Below are positions 1 through 9,653 of a stretch of DNA of 46,816 nt, piece after piece. Numbering within the stretch: the stretch's first letter is position 1; each line of letters begins with the position of its first letter. The DNA is from a virus. Under the pieces are notes generated by a model. The model ran no database searches. It was not told the DNA's origin and worked only from the letters and a program-made list of their open reading frames with translations. The position numbers and the translations under genes were made by a program. The stretch is from positions 1 through 46,816 of the IMG/VR virus record IMGVR_UViG_3300037042_002543; one strand, given 5' to 3'.

Positions 1-330
1 TTACGTTAGGGTTTACGTTAGGGTTTACGTTAGGGTTTACGTTAGGGTTTACGTTAGGGTTTACGTTAGGGTTTACGTTAGGGTTTACGTTAGGGTTTAC
101 GTTAGGGTTTACGTTAGGGTTTACGTTGGGGTTTACGTTAGGGTTTACGTTGGGGTTTACGTTAGGGTTTACGTTGGGGTTTACGTTAGGGTTTACGTTA
201 GGGTTTACGTTGGGGTTTACGTTAGGGTTTACGTTAGGGTTTACGTTAGGGTTTACGTTAGGGTTTACGTTGGGGTTTACGTTGGGGTTTACGTTAGGGT
301 TTACGTTAGGGTTTACGTTAGGGTTTACGT
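1..330 (-). repeat. 12-bp tandem array encoding an NPNV repeat
   Basis: About 27.5 units of a 12-bp sequence (top strand TTACGTTAGGGT) run from the window edge to about 330. Read on the minus strand in the frame of the giant gene that contains it, each unit is AAC-CCY-AAC-GTA, giving Asn-Pro-Asn-Val. Six units (starting at 121, 145, 169, 205, 265 and 277) differ from the rest, always at the third base of the Pro codon (CCT to CCC), so the peptide is unchanged. The array resembles a plant-type telomere repeat only by chance. Its left end lies outside the window. Confidence 0.95.
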
Positions 331-3300
331 TTGTTACCGCGTTTGCGTTTGTTGCCGCGTTTGTTGCCGCGTTTGTTGCCACATTAACATCCACGCCTGC
401 ATTTACAGCCGCAGCGACAGCCGCATTTATCGCCATACTCGTGTCCACCCCGGCACTTACCGCATTCGTTACAGCAGCTTCTACAGCGGTTGTTACAGCA
501 GCGGAAGTACTAGTTCCCGCTTGCGTTGCAGCTGCGGCTGCAGTGTCTACAGAATTGCTGATTGCGGTGGAAGCTGCTGCATTTACATCAGCCCCTGCCT
601 GTGTGGCGGTGGCTATCGCAGAAGCAACGGTGTTTGCGGACTCAGTGGTTACAACAGATGCCACTGCAGTGGATACGTCCGCTCCAGAACTTACCGCTGT
701 ATCAACAGCAGTGTTAATGGCTGCAGTGGCATCTGTTTCGGTAGCTGTGTCCGCCCTATTAGCGCCCTCTATCTTGGATGCAAGACTCACTGCGTCTTCG
801 TTAGACATTCCTGTTAGCCCGAGGTCAGACACCATTTGTTGTGCGGTGTCCACATCGACCGTAGCGCTACCAGTGGTTTGGGCGCCTGTGCCCCCCGATG
901 CAATGCTGGTTTTTGTAGCCCCCGTAATATCACTTAGGGTTCTTGCTGCAGCGTCTTCAGCAAGCCCCGCATTCTGCAGCGTAGCTATTGTGTCCCCGTT
1001 GCCGACGGTAGTTTCCGTCTGCGCAATGTCCGTCGGCGAGGTTGTAGTAGACGTGCCTGAGCCCACAGCGGCCCCAGCAACAGCCTGTGTCAGTGCCTTA
1101 TTTATATTTAGGCTGTTGCCTAGAATTGCGTCTACCGCAAGGGAGGAGCCCCCCTCTTGACCGCCCTCAACGAACCCCTCACCAATTACCTTAGCGCTGG
1201 CCTTGCCGGCTACGTTACCAATCTTCCCTGCAACAACGTCTGCAACCTTGCCTAGCGTTAGCTGAACCGCAGCTTCTGCAGCGCCTGCGGCAGCGCCTGC
1301 CTTTCTAGCAGAGGACAACGCATCTTCGTGAGTTGCCCCTTTTTTTACAGCATCGTCGTACGCGTCTAGTGCGGCATTGCCCGTTGTCTCTGTGGTATCC
1401 ATTGCACCAGTTGCAATCAAAATACCCTTGACACTTCCGCCACCAAGGAATAGCCCGGGTAGCTCTTGCCGCAACTCCACCTCAACCTGCCGCCCTAGCC
1501 CACTGGTGCCGTCCATAATCCTACCCGCTATCACCCCTAGTTTTTCCCAGCCCGGTGCTTTTTCAAGCAGCGTCATTGTGTCGTTCCAGTTCTTGGTATC
1601 TACGACACCGCTACCGACGCTCTGCCCCAGCGCGGTCATGTCATTGCCACTCTTCACAAAAGCGTCTGCCAAAGGCTTGTTGTTAAATAGCAGCGCCGTT
1701 CCGCCAGCAACATTCTTCTGTAGGTTTCCCGCAGCTTCCAGCGCCGTGCTGACGCTGCTGGTAATTGGGCTGTTCGGGTTGTTCTTCAGGTAGGCTTCAG
1801 CCTCCGCGCTACTCAGCTTCATTTGATTTGAGATGAAGTCGGCCATCCTGCCAAAGAAACCAGTGCTCTCTGTTGCGGCCCCCTTACTTGTAGCATCTGC
1901 TGCCGCGTCATAGCCTGCGTATGTCCCTCTGCCTGCGCCAACAGAGTTGGAAGCATTGTTGGCTAACTCTGTAGCAGTTGCCCCACCAGTTACGCCGCGC
2001 CCTGCACCGGCTGTGCTAGGTACTGTAGCCGCAGTCAAGTCCGTAGTAAATGTGTCTTTTACCCCAGTTACTGGGTTAGTCCAAGTGAACGTCTTGCCGG
2101 CACCGAGGTCCCCTCTAGCAGCGTTGAATGCCTCGCCAAAGTTTGTGTAGAAATCATACTTATTTGCTGCAGCATCTGCTGCAGCATTGGCGTCAATAGC
2201 GCCTTGCAGGTTCCCAAACTCAGTATCATCGACAGCCGCCATAGTACCAAGGGCTGTCCCTGTTGCAGAACCCTGTGTCACAGGAGTTGTGGTTGCTCCA
2301 GACACCACTTCTGCAAGAGACTGCGTCCCTGTGGTGTCCTGCAGCCCTGCGTTTGTTAGCGTCTGCGTGACGCTAGGTGCCTTAACCGTAGGTGCACCGG
2401 AACCCCCAAGTGCCTTATCAAGCCCGCCAGCAGCAGCTGCAATGCGCGTCCATTTACCTGAATCCACTGCATCGACAAGCGCAGACGCCTTGGCTGCTAC
2501 GTTTAAATCGGAACTTCCGGAAAGGGTACTTGCGCCACTGAGTACCTGAGATAAGTCACCGGACTCAAGCCCGTATTTTAGGTTGGCGGCACCTGTTATA
2601 TTGGCCTTTGTGAGCCAGCCGGGAAGATCAACCGAAGTTATTCCAGTGAGCTTGGATAGCCCATCAATACCCATGCTTAGGCCCGCAGTGACAAGCCCTT
2701 CTGTGTTTCCGGTCAGCCCAGCTATAGCCACGTTAACAGCATCTTTTGCGCTTATGCCCGTGTTTGCAAGCACCCCGCTGGCGTTTACAGCGTCTATCGC
2801 AGATGTGGTTAGTGTGTTGATGGCCCCGGCAGTAAGTCCGCTCTTAACCCCGCCTTTGACTGCATCCCAGAAGTCCTGCCCTTTTGCAAGGTTTGTAACG
2901 GTGCTAAGAACACCAGAGCCAACCATGTTGGCGGCAGTTCCGGTGAGTCCTAGCTGTGTGCCGATGGTTGTTGGCAGCGCACCAAGGGTGCTTAGAATGC
3001 CAGACCCTGCCGTGGAAGCAACCGTGCCTGCGATACCGGGGGTAGCTAGACCCGCACCAGCGAGTTCCGCCGCACCACTTGCACCAACTGCTGCACTGCC
3101 GCCCATTAATTCTGCTGCCAACTGCGGGGCAAAATAGGCAGCTACCGCCGCTGCACCGAACTTAGCCAGATCACCCAGCCCGTGATACGGACCCTGCCAT
3201 TCATACGTAGTTGGCGCTTCCACGGGAACCATCTTCCCGTCAACTTCATGGTAGGTAACAGTGGCGTGCTGGTCGGAACCGGGCTGGCCTAATAGCGCGG

Positions 3301-4729
3301 ATAGGTCTCCAGAAACCGTGTAATAGCCGGTTGTTGGATCATACGTTATCCCTGAACTAGCCCCACTTGGACGCCACACCTGCCCGTTAGCCAGCGTAAG
3401 CTGCGCCCCGGTAGCCAAGTCCCCGTTAGGGTCATTCCATGAGTTGTACTGCCCCATGAGCGGGTCAACCTGCGCATGAAACAAATCAGCGTCAACACCC
3501 CATATCTTTGCTGCATCTGCCGCAGCCGCATTCCTTGCGGTAACAGCCGGGTCAACGCCCTCGTTCCATTGAAAGGAGCTAGTAGGGTCTACTGCACTTC
3601 CGCCAGTTACGCTTGAGGAATACCCGCCAGTTGGCTGCACATCCGATGGAGCAAATACAGCTTGCGCAGCATCCCCGTATCCTTCGGTAACGTACTGCCC
3701 CCACCGGCCAGTCTGGGAGTTGAATATGTCTGCGGGTGCTTGACTCGTATCCTGCAGCCCAGCGTTCTGCAGCGTGGAGACTACGTCGCTAGACCCCCTA
3801 CCCGTGGTATCCACCGCAGTCTGTATAGCTGTCGGTGTTACGGCGTACGTGCCCGTACCCGATGTTGGCGGTTCCACATAAGTCCCATTTGCGCGCATCA
3901 TCGCCACTTGCGCAGCGGGGTAGCCATAGGCATCGAGTCCAGCAGCAATGCGTGCGTTATACGTAGGGGTTCCAACCGCAGCAGCCTGCGCTCCTGTGCC
4001 CTCTGGTGTAGCCGCAAACGCGCCGCTATCGATCATGCTCTGCCCTGCTGCCCAATCTGCAGCAGTGGCCCCCGGAAGTGACATGAATATCTCTTGGGGG
4101 ATACCTAACTGAATAGCGGCCTTTGCCCCCAGTGCCATGTCCTTGCCCTCCCCCAACCTAGAATTTACTTGTGCAAGGAGGTCATCGTAGTTCATGGTCT
4201 CGCCGGTATTAGATGCGAGAAATGTTGTATGGAGGTAGGGATTTGTTGCAGCAGCCTGTACTGGCGTAGGCGTCACAGGAGCCGCAGCAGCCTGTACTGG
4301 CGCAGGCGTTTTCATATAGGGCGCCAATATCCCTGCAATCGTGGCCTCATCTATACCACTGTCTCTAAAGCGCTGAACCATTGCATCCGTTGCTTCTTTG
4401 CCCCCGAAGGACGCGTACGCATTGGTGTAGTAGGTTGGCGCAACTGTGGCCGCAGCTTGGGTAGCCACCGGAGTCACAGGCGTCACAGGCGTCACGGGAG
4501 CAGGAGTAGCTGCAGGAGCCGAAGTCCCGGCCAGCTGTCTCAGGTAATTCCAATCGGCATTGTCTTCCGCTACTCCCCCAAAAGCGCCACGTATATCCGC
4601 GTCGGTGTACCCCTGTCCAAGCAGCCCGCTATAGTAGTTGGCCTTCTGCTGCGGCGTCTGGCTGAAGATCGTCGGGTCGATCTGGATTTCTTGCATCCCT
4701 GCGTTTTGAAGGCTATTTATGATTCCCAT
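1..4729 (-). CDS. Giant Ala/Gly/Thr-rich virion protein, probably an ejected internal protein (partial)
   Basis: Open for 1,576 codons from ATG at 4729 and still open at the window edge, so the C-terminus is missing. It begins [16 protein letters not shown], has a Pro/Thr-Val-rich stretch near residue 80, and long low-complexity Ala/Gly/Thr regions. A short motif (LQNAGLQ-like) recurs about four times. Near residues 1,130-1,200 is a glycine-zipper-like segment containing [12 protein letters not shown], of a kind seen in large ejected phage proteins; the end seen here is the NPNV tract. It starts 1 nt after the preceding stop and lies last in the virion cluster. Size, composition and place fit an internal or ejected virion protein; a fibre or tail-tip protein is the alternative. 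No enzymatic motif was recognised. Confidence 0.7.
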   Translation of the reverse strand, partial: MGIINSLQNAGMQEIQIDPTIFSQTPQQKANYYSGLLGQGYTDADIRGAFGGVAEDNADWNYLRQLAGTSAPAATPAPVTPVTPVTPVATQAAATVAPTYYTNAYASFGGKEATDAMVQRFRDSGIDEATIAGILAPYMKTPAPVQAAAAPVTPTPVQAAATNPYLHTTFLASNTGETMNYDDLLAQVNSRLGEGKDMALGAKAAIQLGIPQEIFMSLPGATAADWAAGQSMIDSGAFAATPEGTGAQAAAVGTPTYNARIAAGLDAYGYPAAQVAMMRANGTYVEPPTSGTGTYAVTPTAIQTAVDTTGRGSSDVVSTLQNAGLQDTSQAPADIFNSQTGRWGQYVTEGYGDAAQAVFAPSDVQPTGGYSSSVTGGSAVDPTSSFQWNEGVDPAVTARNAAAADAAKIWGVDADLFHAQVDPLMGQYNSWNDPNGDLATGAQLTLANGQVWRPSGASSGITYDPTTGYYTVSGDLSALLGQPGSDQHATVTYHEVDGKMVPVEAPTTYEWQGPYHGLGDLAKFGAAAVAAYFAPQLAAELMGGSAAVGASGAAELAGAGLATPGIAGTVASTAGSGILSTLGALPTTIGTQLGLTGTAANMVGSGVLSTVTNLAKGQDFWDAVKGGVKSGLTAGAINTLTTSAIDAVNASGVLANTGISAKDAVNVAIAGLTGNTEGLVTAGLSMGIDGLSKLTGITSVDLPGWLTKANITGAANLKYGLESGDLSQVLSGASTLSGSSDLNVAAKASALVDAVDSGKWTRIAAAAGGLDKALGGSGAPTVKAPSVTQTLTNAGLQDTTGTQSLAEVVSGATTTPVTQGSATGTALGTMAAVDDTEFGNLQGAIDANAAADAAANKYDFYTNFGEAFNAARGDLGAGKTFTWTNPVTGVKDTFTTDLTAATVPSTAGAGRGVTGGATATELANNASNSVGAGRGTYAGYDAAADATSKGAATESTGFFGRMADFISNQMKLSSAEAEAYLKNNPNSPITSSVSTALEAAGNLQKNVAGGTALLFNNKPLADAFVKSGNDMTALGQSVGSGVVDTKNWNDTMTLLEKAPGWEKLGVIAGRIMDGTSGLGRQVEVELRQELPGLFLGGGSVKGILIATGAMDTTETTGNAALDAYDDAVKKGATHEDALSSARKAGAAAGAAEAAVQLTLGKVADVVAGKIGNVAGKASAKVIGEGFVEGGQEGGSSLAVDAILGNSLNINKALTQAVAGAAVGSGTSTTTSPTDIAQTETTVGNGDTIATLQNAGLAEDAAARTLSDITGATKTSIASGGTGAQTTGSATVDVDTAQQMVSDLGLTGMSNEDAVSLASKIEGANRADTATETDATAAINTAVDTAVSSGADVSTAVASVVTTESANTVASAIATATQAGADVNAAASTAISNSVDTAAAAATQAGTSTSAAVTTAVEAAVTNAVSAGVDTSMAINAAVAAAVNAGVDVNVATNAATNAATNANAVTNVNPNVNPNVNPNVNPNVNPNVNPNVNPNVNPNVNPNVNPNVNPNVNPNVNPNVNPNVNPNVNPNVNPNVNPNVNPNVNPNVNPNVNPNVNPNVNPNVNPNVNPNVNPNV

Positions 4730-4730
4730 A

Positions 4731-5369
4731 TCAACGCAACCCCGATACAAATGTTACGGTCATGATAGCCGAAGGGATGGCGGGGCAGAAGGCTGTTGCT
4801 GCTTCCAGTGAAAGCTGTACATGGGTATTACTAGCCGCCCACATGAGTTCAAAGTAGCTGCCCTGCTGCATTGGAAGCACGAAGTTCCAAGCGGCTACAA
4901 CCTCTGCAGCTGTGCCCTGCACGACGAGTTTCGTTGCTGAGTCAGGAATATCCACTCCATCAACACGCGCCCACACATACGCATACGCAGCGCTGGCGGA
5001 GGTCTTGGCAACCTGCAAGGAGAACTGGAAGTTGTAGTGGCCTTCGATGTCCGTGACAAACTTCGTCTTTGGCGTGCCTGTGACCGATACCCCTTCGGAG
5101 TCTGTAGTTGTGTCGAACCTGACAGGATACGCCGTGTTTATTACCGCAGCAGTTTGCGTGGAGGTAGCGTCATAGAACGCCCCGTGGGGCAGTTGTAGCA
5201 GCGTGTTCTGGTTGGTGATGATGACACCAAGCGTCTTCGATAGCTGGTTGAAATACAGGCGCAGCACATTGGCAAACTGATCCTGATACCGGCGTTCGTA
5301 CTCCACTGTACCCAGCGGCAATGCTGGGGGAGCAGGGCTTGTTACAGAGGTGAGGATGGTAAGCATCAA
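4731..5369 (-). CDS. Virion-associated protein of unknown function
   Basis: 212 residues, starting MMLTILTSV and overlapping the upstream gene's stop by 4 nt (ATGA). The N-terminal third has a helical segment ([20 protein letters not shown]), the rest is predominantly beta-like with alternating hydrophobic residues, which would suit a small trimeric fibre or jelly-roll-like virion protein. Its place between the stabilisation-like protein and the giant protein makes a structural role likely. I do not recognise a named family. Confidence 0.65.
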   Translation of the reverse strand: MMLTILTSVTSPAPPALPLGTVEYERRYQDQFANVLRLYFNQLSKTLGVIITNQNTLLQLPHGAFYDATSTQTAAVINTAYPVRFDTTTDSEGVSVTGTPKTKFVTDIEGHYNFQFSLQVAKTSASAAYAYVWARVDGVDIPDSATKLVVQGTAAEVVAAWNFVLPMQQGSYFELMWAASNTHVQLSLEAATAFCPAIPSAIMTVTFVSGLR

Positions 5370-7459
5370 CCCCCCCTGCGACCATCAGGGCGCAAATCTA
5401 TTCTGGGGTAGCCAAGTTGCCACTGCGTACCTATCGTAGTGCTCTCGATCCTCAAGGACATCTGCCGCGCACGGATGCGGGTATTGATCTGGCCTGTGAA
5501 CTGATCCACATCGTAGCTGCCAATACGGACAACCGGAGCCGAAGCGCTGCCGCCAACCGAAGGTGGAACGGTGTACCCTGAACCGGAGTTCTGCAATGGG
5601 AGCAGTGTCATCGTCACCTGCGGCGTCACAGTTTCATCTGAGCCACGGAACGTCAGGTCAGGCAGCATACGCCATACGAATGCGAAATTGTGTCCGTCCC
5701 CGATGTCGAACTGACTTGATACTATGTAGGAGTTAATTGCCGCATCTGTCGCGCCCTCCCCGTCAACGACGCCGGTTTCCTGATACACAAGCTGGTTGTT
5801 GTACGTTGCGGCAATGGGGGAGTCCTCCAAGCCGGCGTCAAGCCAAGCTGTGCGGCCCATCGTGCCGTAGTACCAGATTTTCTCAAGGTAGTTGTACACA
5901 ACGTAGCGGTCAACCGTAGTGGATTCAGCAGAGCAATAGAACCACCAGACCTCATTGAAGGCTTCGTTGGTCGTGCCAAAAACCTGATACTCCTGCTCAA
6001 GATTTATGTCACTGAATACATACTGCCGCAGATCACAGTTGAGCGTCTGCACCCGGCCATCGTACATATAGAACTTGTTGATCCCCATCCAATAGACAAC
6101 ACCGGATGCCAGCACCACGCTGTTTGGGTGCGTCGAGGAGATATTACCGTCCATGAGCGTAGCGCCCCAGACAAGCGGAGCGCCAAGGTACTGAAGGGAG
6201 TACAGCGAGGTGTCTGTCCAGACCAAGATTTCTTGCCGCACCTGCAGCGCAGAGTAGATTTCAGACCCGTGGGACAAGCGCAAGGAGCCAGCCTGATTTG
6301 TAGCTTGCGGATACCAATCCAATATGTTTTCCTGATCTGACCAGCGGATCAGCATGGGGTCGAGCACCGTGGAGCCAAGCTCATTGCAGCCGAATGCCAG
6401 CGTGAACCGGGAAACGTCAGACACCATCAAATTGTGCTGGTACAGCGGAACGTCCAGAAGGATAGCGATTGAGTTGACCCCAGACCCCGCGCCTGTAACA
6501 TCAACCTCAGTTCCGCCCGGTGTAGTTACGATGGTGGCTACATTCCCCGTGAGAGTCTCGATGTAGTACGTGGTGCTGGCGGACAGTCCAGTGGGCAGCG
6601 CTCCAGTTGTTTGCAGGGTGAAGGACGTTCCAATAGACACTAGGTTTGTCAGCGTCATCTGCGTCGGGTTAGCAACTGTGAACGTGACGACACCCCCCAT
6701 CGAACTGACTGCTACAGCCCGTGTGCCCGTACCTGCACTCGCATCCCAATAGTAGATAGCTGCATAGCGGGGGCCAAAGATCAAATCTTCCCCGTAGTTG
6801 CTCTGCGACCAGAGTCGGATTTCACCACCCGGATACTCGTTGGAGTTGTTCCATGTGCCCTGACCCCACCACCCCGCGCCCCATCCGTAAGCAGGCATTT
6901 GCGTTGCTGGGCCGGTATTGATTTGATAGACCGCTACGACTGCCGCACCGCCGCCTGTGGTCGTTGCGTTTGCTGCGCTGGCAGCTTGAATCTGGAATGA
7001 ATTTGCGCTGGTACTAAGCGTGATCTGGTACTCCCCGTCCAGCCCAAGTCCAGCAACATCCTCGCACCCGCTGAAAGTGACAAAGTCTCCTACATTGGCC
7101 CCGTGTCCTGTGGCTGTTACCGTAACGGTTGTGGACGTATCTACGGTTGCGAATGGGTCTGCGCCAAGGGTTACAGTGGAGCGAATAGGAGTAATGTCGT
7201 AGAACGTACCGTCCCGGCTAACGTAGAACTTCAGGTTTGTCCCAACCCCGATGTACGTGATAGAACTAAGCGTAGTCCATGAAAATAGGGAGCGGCAAAC
7301 GCCAAGGTAGGTGTTGTCAGATACTTTAACCCAACCACCTATTTGCTCGGGAAGGCCGGAACGAAAGCGCACTTTATCGGACTCATACCATTTTCCTTCT
7401 GCCGATAGTCGCGTCCCTTCACGATTTACACCGGGGGCTATCTTAAGTTGCTGGAGCAT
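5366..7459 (-). CDS. Podovirus head-completion/tail stabilisation-like protein
   Basis: 697 residues. The N-terminus, with KIAPGVNREGTR, then WYESDKVRFRSG and PEQIGGWV, matches my recollection of a widespread podovirus family annotated as packaged-DNA stabilisation or tail protein (P22 gp10-like or tail tubular protein B-like). The rest is rich in beta strands and aromatic residues, fitting a beta-propeller-like virion protein; a GWGAGWWGQGTW segment is conspicuous. It begins 6 nt after the endolysin stop, with only a weak GGGA ribosome-binding site. The virion role is likely, the exact position (tail hub or stabilisation factor) is inference. Confidence 0.7.
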   Translation of the reverse strand: MLQQLKIAPGVNREGTRLSAEGKWYESDKVRFRSGLPEQIGGWVKVSDNTYLGVCRSLFSWTTLSSITYIGVGTNLKFYVSRDGTFYDITPIRSTVTLGADPFATVDTSTTVTVTATGHGANVGDFVTFSGCEDVAGLGLDGEYQITLSTSANSFQIQAASAANATTTGGGAAVVAVYQINTGPATQMPAYGWGAGWWGQGTWNNSNEYPGGEIRLWSQSNYGEDLIFGPRYAAIYYWDASAGTGTRAVAVSSMGGVVTFTVANPTQMTLTNLVSIGTSFTLQTTGALPTGLSASTTYYIETLTGNVATIVTTPGGTEVDVTGAGSGVNSIAILLDVPLYQHNLMVSDVSRFTLAFGCNELGSTVLDPMLIRWSDQENILDWYPQATNQAGSLRLSHGSEIYSALQVRQEILVWTDTSLYSLQYLGAPLVWGATLMDGNISSTHPNSVVLASGVVYWMGINKFYMYDGRVQTLNCDLRQYVFSDINLEQEYQVFGTTNEAFNEVWWFYCSAESTTVDRYVVYNYLEKIWYYGTMGRTAWLDAGLEDSPIAATYNNQLVYQETGVVDGEGATDAAINSYIVSSQFDIGDGHNFAFVWRMLPDLTFRGSDETVTPQVTMTLLPLQNSGSGYTVPPSVGGSASAPVVRIGSYDVDQFTGQINTRIRARQMSLRIESTTIGTQWQLGYPRIDLRPDGRRGG

Positions 7460-7465
7460 GGTCTT

Positions 7466-7924
7466 TTATCCCAATAATGCTGCACGGGCTTGGCAACGCT
7501 TGGTCAGCCCCGGTAAAACTCGTCCACCGCCCTTATTCCAGCGCAGGCACTCAACTTTGGCACCTTCCCAATCTTCTGCGTCGATGCGTTTTCTCATGGT
7601 GCTGGCCCGGTAGCGAGGAACACCTGCATTGTAGGCAAAATCCACTATCGCGCCAAGCCTACTGGCAGACTTCAGCAACCCCGGAGAAGCCTTGACCACA
7701 CCGGGTAGGTAGTCTCGGCGCAGTGTCAGTTGTAGCAAGAACTCTGCTCGTTCTGCGGTTATTGGCGGGTCTTGCAGGGTTACGCGTGTTCCATCTTCGT
7801 ACAAAGTAGAGCCGATTCCGATAGTCGGGACACCGGCAGGGCAGAGATATGGCTTTAGGTACAACCCCTCAAACGTGCGGCACAGGGCGGCAGTTATCTC
7901 AAGGGCTTCCTGAGTGACGCTCAT
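7466..7924 (-). CDS. Endolysin, T4-type lysozyme (GH24 family)
   Basis: 152 residues that would hydrolyse beta-1,4 bonds of peptidoglycan at the end of infection. The catalytic region reads FEGLYLKPYLCPAGVPTIGIG, with Glu19, Cys28 and Thr34 in the spacing Glu-8-Cys-5-Thr; the middle position is Asp in T4 lysozyme and Cys in some P21-type relatives. Length is typical of a single-domain lysozyme. No signal-anchor segment is visible, so release should depend on a holin. The start overlaps the preceding stop (ATGA), coupling it to the holin-like gene. Confidence 0.92.
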   Translation of the reverse strand: MSVTQEALEITAALCRTFEGLYLKPYLCPAGVPTIGIGSTLYEDGTRVTLQDPPITAERAEFLLQLTLRRDYLPGVVKASPGLLKSASRLGAIVDFAYNAGVPRYRASTMRKRIDAEDWEGAKVECLRWNKGGGRVLPGLTKRCQARAALLG

Positions 7925-8385
7925 TTTTTATCAATCGAGCGACCAACAAACCAGAACACCAAGATCATGGACAGGATTGACATATCCGACTCACCCCAAT
8001 TCATGATTAGCATATCTTTCCAGCCGCCGCCTGTTTGATATGCCAGCACCATGCTTGCGACCTTGACCGAAGTCCAAAGACCCACAACCCAATAGGTGAC
8101 GACAGGACGAACCAGCGCAGAGATACCAGCCACAAACTTACCCGCTGCGGTAGCCATCTTCTCTTGGCCTTCAAGCGCTTTACCAATGGCGTCGAACTGG
8201 CTCATGTCTACCTGAGCGTCAACGGTGTGCATAGCTTGTTCAGCTTTGATCTGTGCAAAAGCCATCTCTTTGTCGAGCATGGATAGCTCATGGGCGCGTT
8301 CGTCCTTACGATCAAGCCACTTCAACACTTCCGGAGCAAGCCGGAAGATGCCGCCAAGCAACCCCCCGAAAATAGATTCAAACAT
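7921..8385 (-). CDS. Holin-like membrane protein (3TM type)
   Basis: 154 residues from the ATG at 8385, which lies 5 nt after GGAGG; an in-frame GTG at 8391 overlaps that ribosome-binding site and is less likely. An N-terminal hydrophobic/amphipathic segment (FESIFGGLLGGIFRLAPEVL) is followed by a charged helical part (about residues 28-75) and two further hydrophobic segments (about 88-118 and 132-150), ending with charged IDKK. This fits three-segment phage holins that form the membrane lesion releasing endolysin. It sits immediately before the endolysin gene. Identification rests on topology and position. Confidence 0.72.
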   Translation of the reverse strand: MFESIFGGLLGGIFRLAPEVLKWLDRKDERAHELSMLDKEMAFAQIKAEQAMHTVDAQVDMSQFDAIGKALEGQEKMATAAGKFVAGISALVRPVVTYWVVGLWTSVKVASMVLAYQTGGGWKDMLIMNWGESDMSILSMILVFWFVGRSIDKK

Positions 8386-8467
8386 CATCACCTCCGAAGT
8401 AAATACACGCGCCTACGATCCCGAAGACAATCAAGAATACGATCAGCAGGATGGTGGGGAAGCTCAT
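8378..8467 (-). CDS. 29-residue single-span membrane microprotein in lysis cassette
   Basis: A tiny gene beginning ATG at 8467, 1 nt after the upstream stop, and ending with TGA at 8378-8380, so that it overlaps the ATG of the holin-like gene by 8 nt. The product starts MSFPTILLIVFLIVFGIVG and ends YFGGDDV: almost wholly one transmembrane helix with an acidic tail. It fills a gap between two lysis-type genes exactly and would be co-translated with the holin. A pinholin, antiholin or holin regulator is possible; that is inference. Confidence 0.6.
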   Translation of the reverse strand: MSFPTILLIVFLIVFGIVGACIYFGGDDV

Positions 8468-8468
8468 G

Positions 8469-8834
8469 TCATTTCCCGAAGTAGTTCTTCCAGATGGACA
8501 CGGCTACCATGCCGATGAACCAACCAAGGAAACCGATCAGCCCCCACTTGGAGATTTCAAAGCGCATCTTGCTCCAGAACTCAGCATTTGCCTCTGCCCT
8601 CTTGATGCTTGCTTCGTGATACGCCCGGTGGCCTTCGGGGTCGCCTTGGGGAAAACTCTTGTTCATCAGGTGCGCTATTTCCGCTGCCAGCGTTAGCGTT
8701 TCATCGTGAATATGTTGGGTTAACTTCGCATCCATGCTTTCAATCTTGTCATGCACGACCTGAAGTAAAAAGATAATCGCATCTTGATCCCTGCGTTCAG
8801 TGAAAGGTTGATGGATTTCCATTTCCTCGGCCAT
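8469..8834 (-). CDS. Coiled-coil protein with C-terminal membrane anchor
   Basis: 121 residues. Residues 15-90 are charged and helical (coiled-coil-like), and about 95-115 form one hydrophobic span (WGLIGFLGWFIGMVAVSIW) followed by a short basic tail KNYFGK. The layout recalls XhlA-type holin accessory proteins, which place a soluble helical part on one side of the membrane. A good ribosome-binding site (GGGAG) precedes ATG 8834. It lies between two membrane-protein genes of the lysis cassette. Function is inferred from topology. Confidence 0.65.
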   Translation of the reverse strand: MAEEMEIHQPFTERRDQDAIIFLLQVVHDKIESMDAKLTQHIHDETLTLAAEIAHLMNKSFPQGDPEGHRAYHEASIKRAEANAEFWSKMRFEISKWGLIGFLGWFIGMVAVSIWKNYFGK

Positions 8835-8846
8835 TGGTGATTCTCC

Positions 8847-9350
8847 CTAAGTGCTTTTCAGCGTAAAAACCGGCACGGCAAGAAAGGAGTCGTCCAGACG
8901 CCTGTAAACCTGCCATCCCGCAACAATGCGTATCGGGCCAATCGGTAGGCTGTAGCGCCAGATGTCATCACGTTCCCAGAAGCCATTGCCTTCGGGTATG
9001 TAGTCCGTTGTCTCTTTGCCCAAGGCTGCTGCAAGTCCCATGAGTTGATTTCTGATACCGAGGTTCCAGTACGTGGTGAACGTCTTGCCGTACTTCCCCA
9101 GCATCACCATCATGTCCGGTTCAAAGGAGTTGCAGGGGCAGCGTTCATCTGGAGTTGAGAACCAACTCAGCCACCACGGTAGATCACCACGAACGATCTT
9201 CGGTACAGTCGGATCATCTGCGTAGCTTCCTGCTGTTGGCTCGGAGTCCCACTTCACAAACCAGACTGCGAAGGCCATCCCGACAGGAGCCACGATCAGG
9301 CTGACTAGGGCCAGCAGGAGGCCGACGAGGGGAGTGATGATGTATTTCAC
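8847..9350 (-). CDS. Membrane-anchored phage protein of unknown function
   Basis: 167 residues from a GTG start at 9350 that overlaps the previous stop (GTGA). The first 33 residues form one or two hydrophobic segments (YIITPLVGLLLALVSLIVAP), the rest is soluble, with CPCN near residue 72 and aromatic-rich stretches. I recall similar proteins next to phage lysis genes (annotated DUF7338), but cannot confirm it here. An accessory lysis or superinfection role is possible. Confidence 0.6.
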   Translation of the reverse strand: MKYIITPLVGLLLALVSLIVAPVGMAFAVWFVKWDSEPTAGSYADDPTVPKIVRGDLPWWLSWFSTPDERCPCNSFEPDMMVMLGKYGKTFTTYWNLGIRNQLMGLAAALGKETTDYIPEGNGFWERDDIWRYSLPIGPIRIVAGWQVYRRLDDSFLAVPVFTLKST

Positions 9351-9643
9351 GGCACCGTACGTTCAGCCTGTGCCGCCTGATAAGCCGCCACCACTTCTTG
9401 CGTCCACGCTGCTGCGGCTATGGATTTCAAGCGGTCAACGTCAGCTTGTGGGATTGGAGCAAAGTTCTCCGCTGCCATGTGGTTATTCACAGCAGCTACT
9501 TGTGCGTCAATGTCGCCACCGGGTTCGATGCTGGTGCGATGGTTTCCGATCATGTCCCCATCGCTGGAGAGTTTGTGCATACGGATTTGGATAGTGCCGT
9601 TTTGAGTTACTTCAATTTGGTCAATGATGAGTTGTTTTGGCAT
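9347..9643 (-). CDS. Small virion/fibre-associated protein, unknown
   Basis: 98 residues. The first half is beta-like (KQLIIDQIEVTQNGTIQIRM), the second half Ala-rich and helical. It directly follows the 590-residue fibre-like gene and has a good AAGGAAAT ribosome-binding site before ATG 9643. The position suggests a fibre accessory or chaperone; no family was recognised. Confidence 0.55.
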   Translation of the reverse strand: MPKQLIIDQIEVTQNGTIQIRMHKLSSDGDMIGNHRTSIEPGGDIDAQVAAVNNHMAAENFAPIPQADVDRLKSIAAAAWTQEVVAAYQAAQAERTVP

Positions 9644-9653
9644 TTTATTTCCT

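Noticed and set aside
1-330. Telomere-type repeat or eukaryotic contamination
   Set aside because: The 12-bp unit stays in frame with a giant gene on the minus strand and its variants are all synonymous; the rest of the window is clearly phage.
126-1160. Plus-strand frame encoding a GFTL repeat
   Set aside because: It is the antisense of the NPNV array and of the Ala-rich part of the giant gene, without ribosome-binding site.
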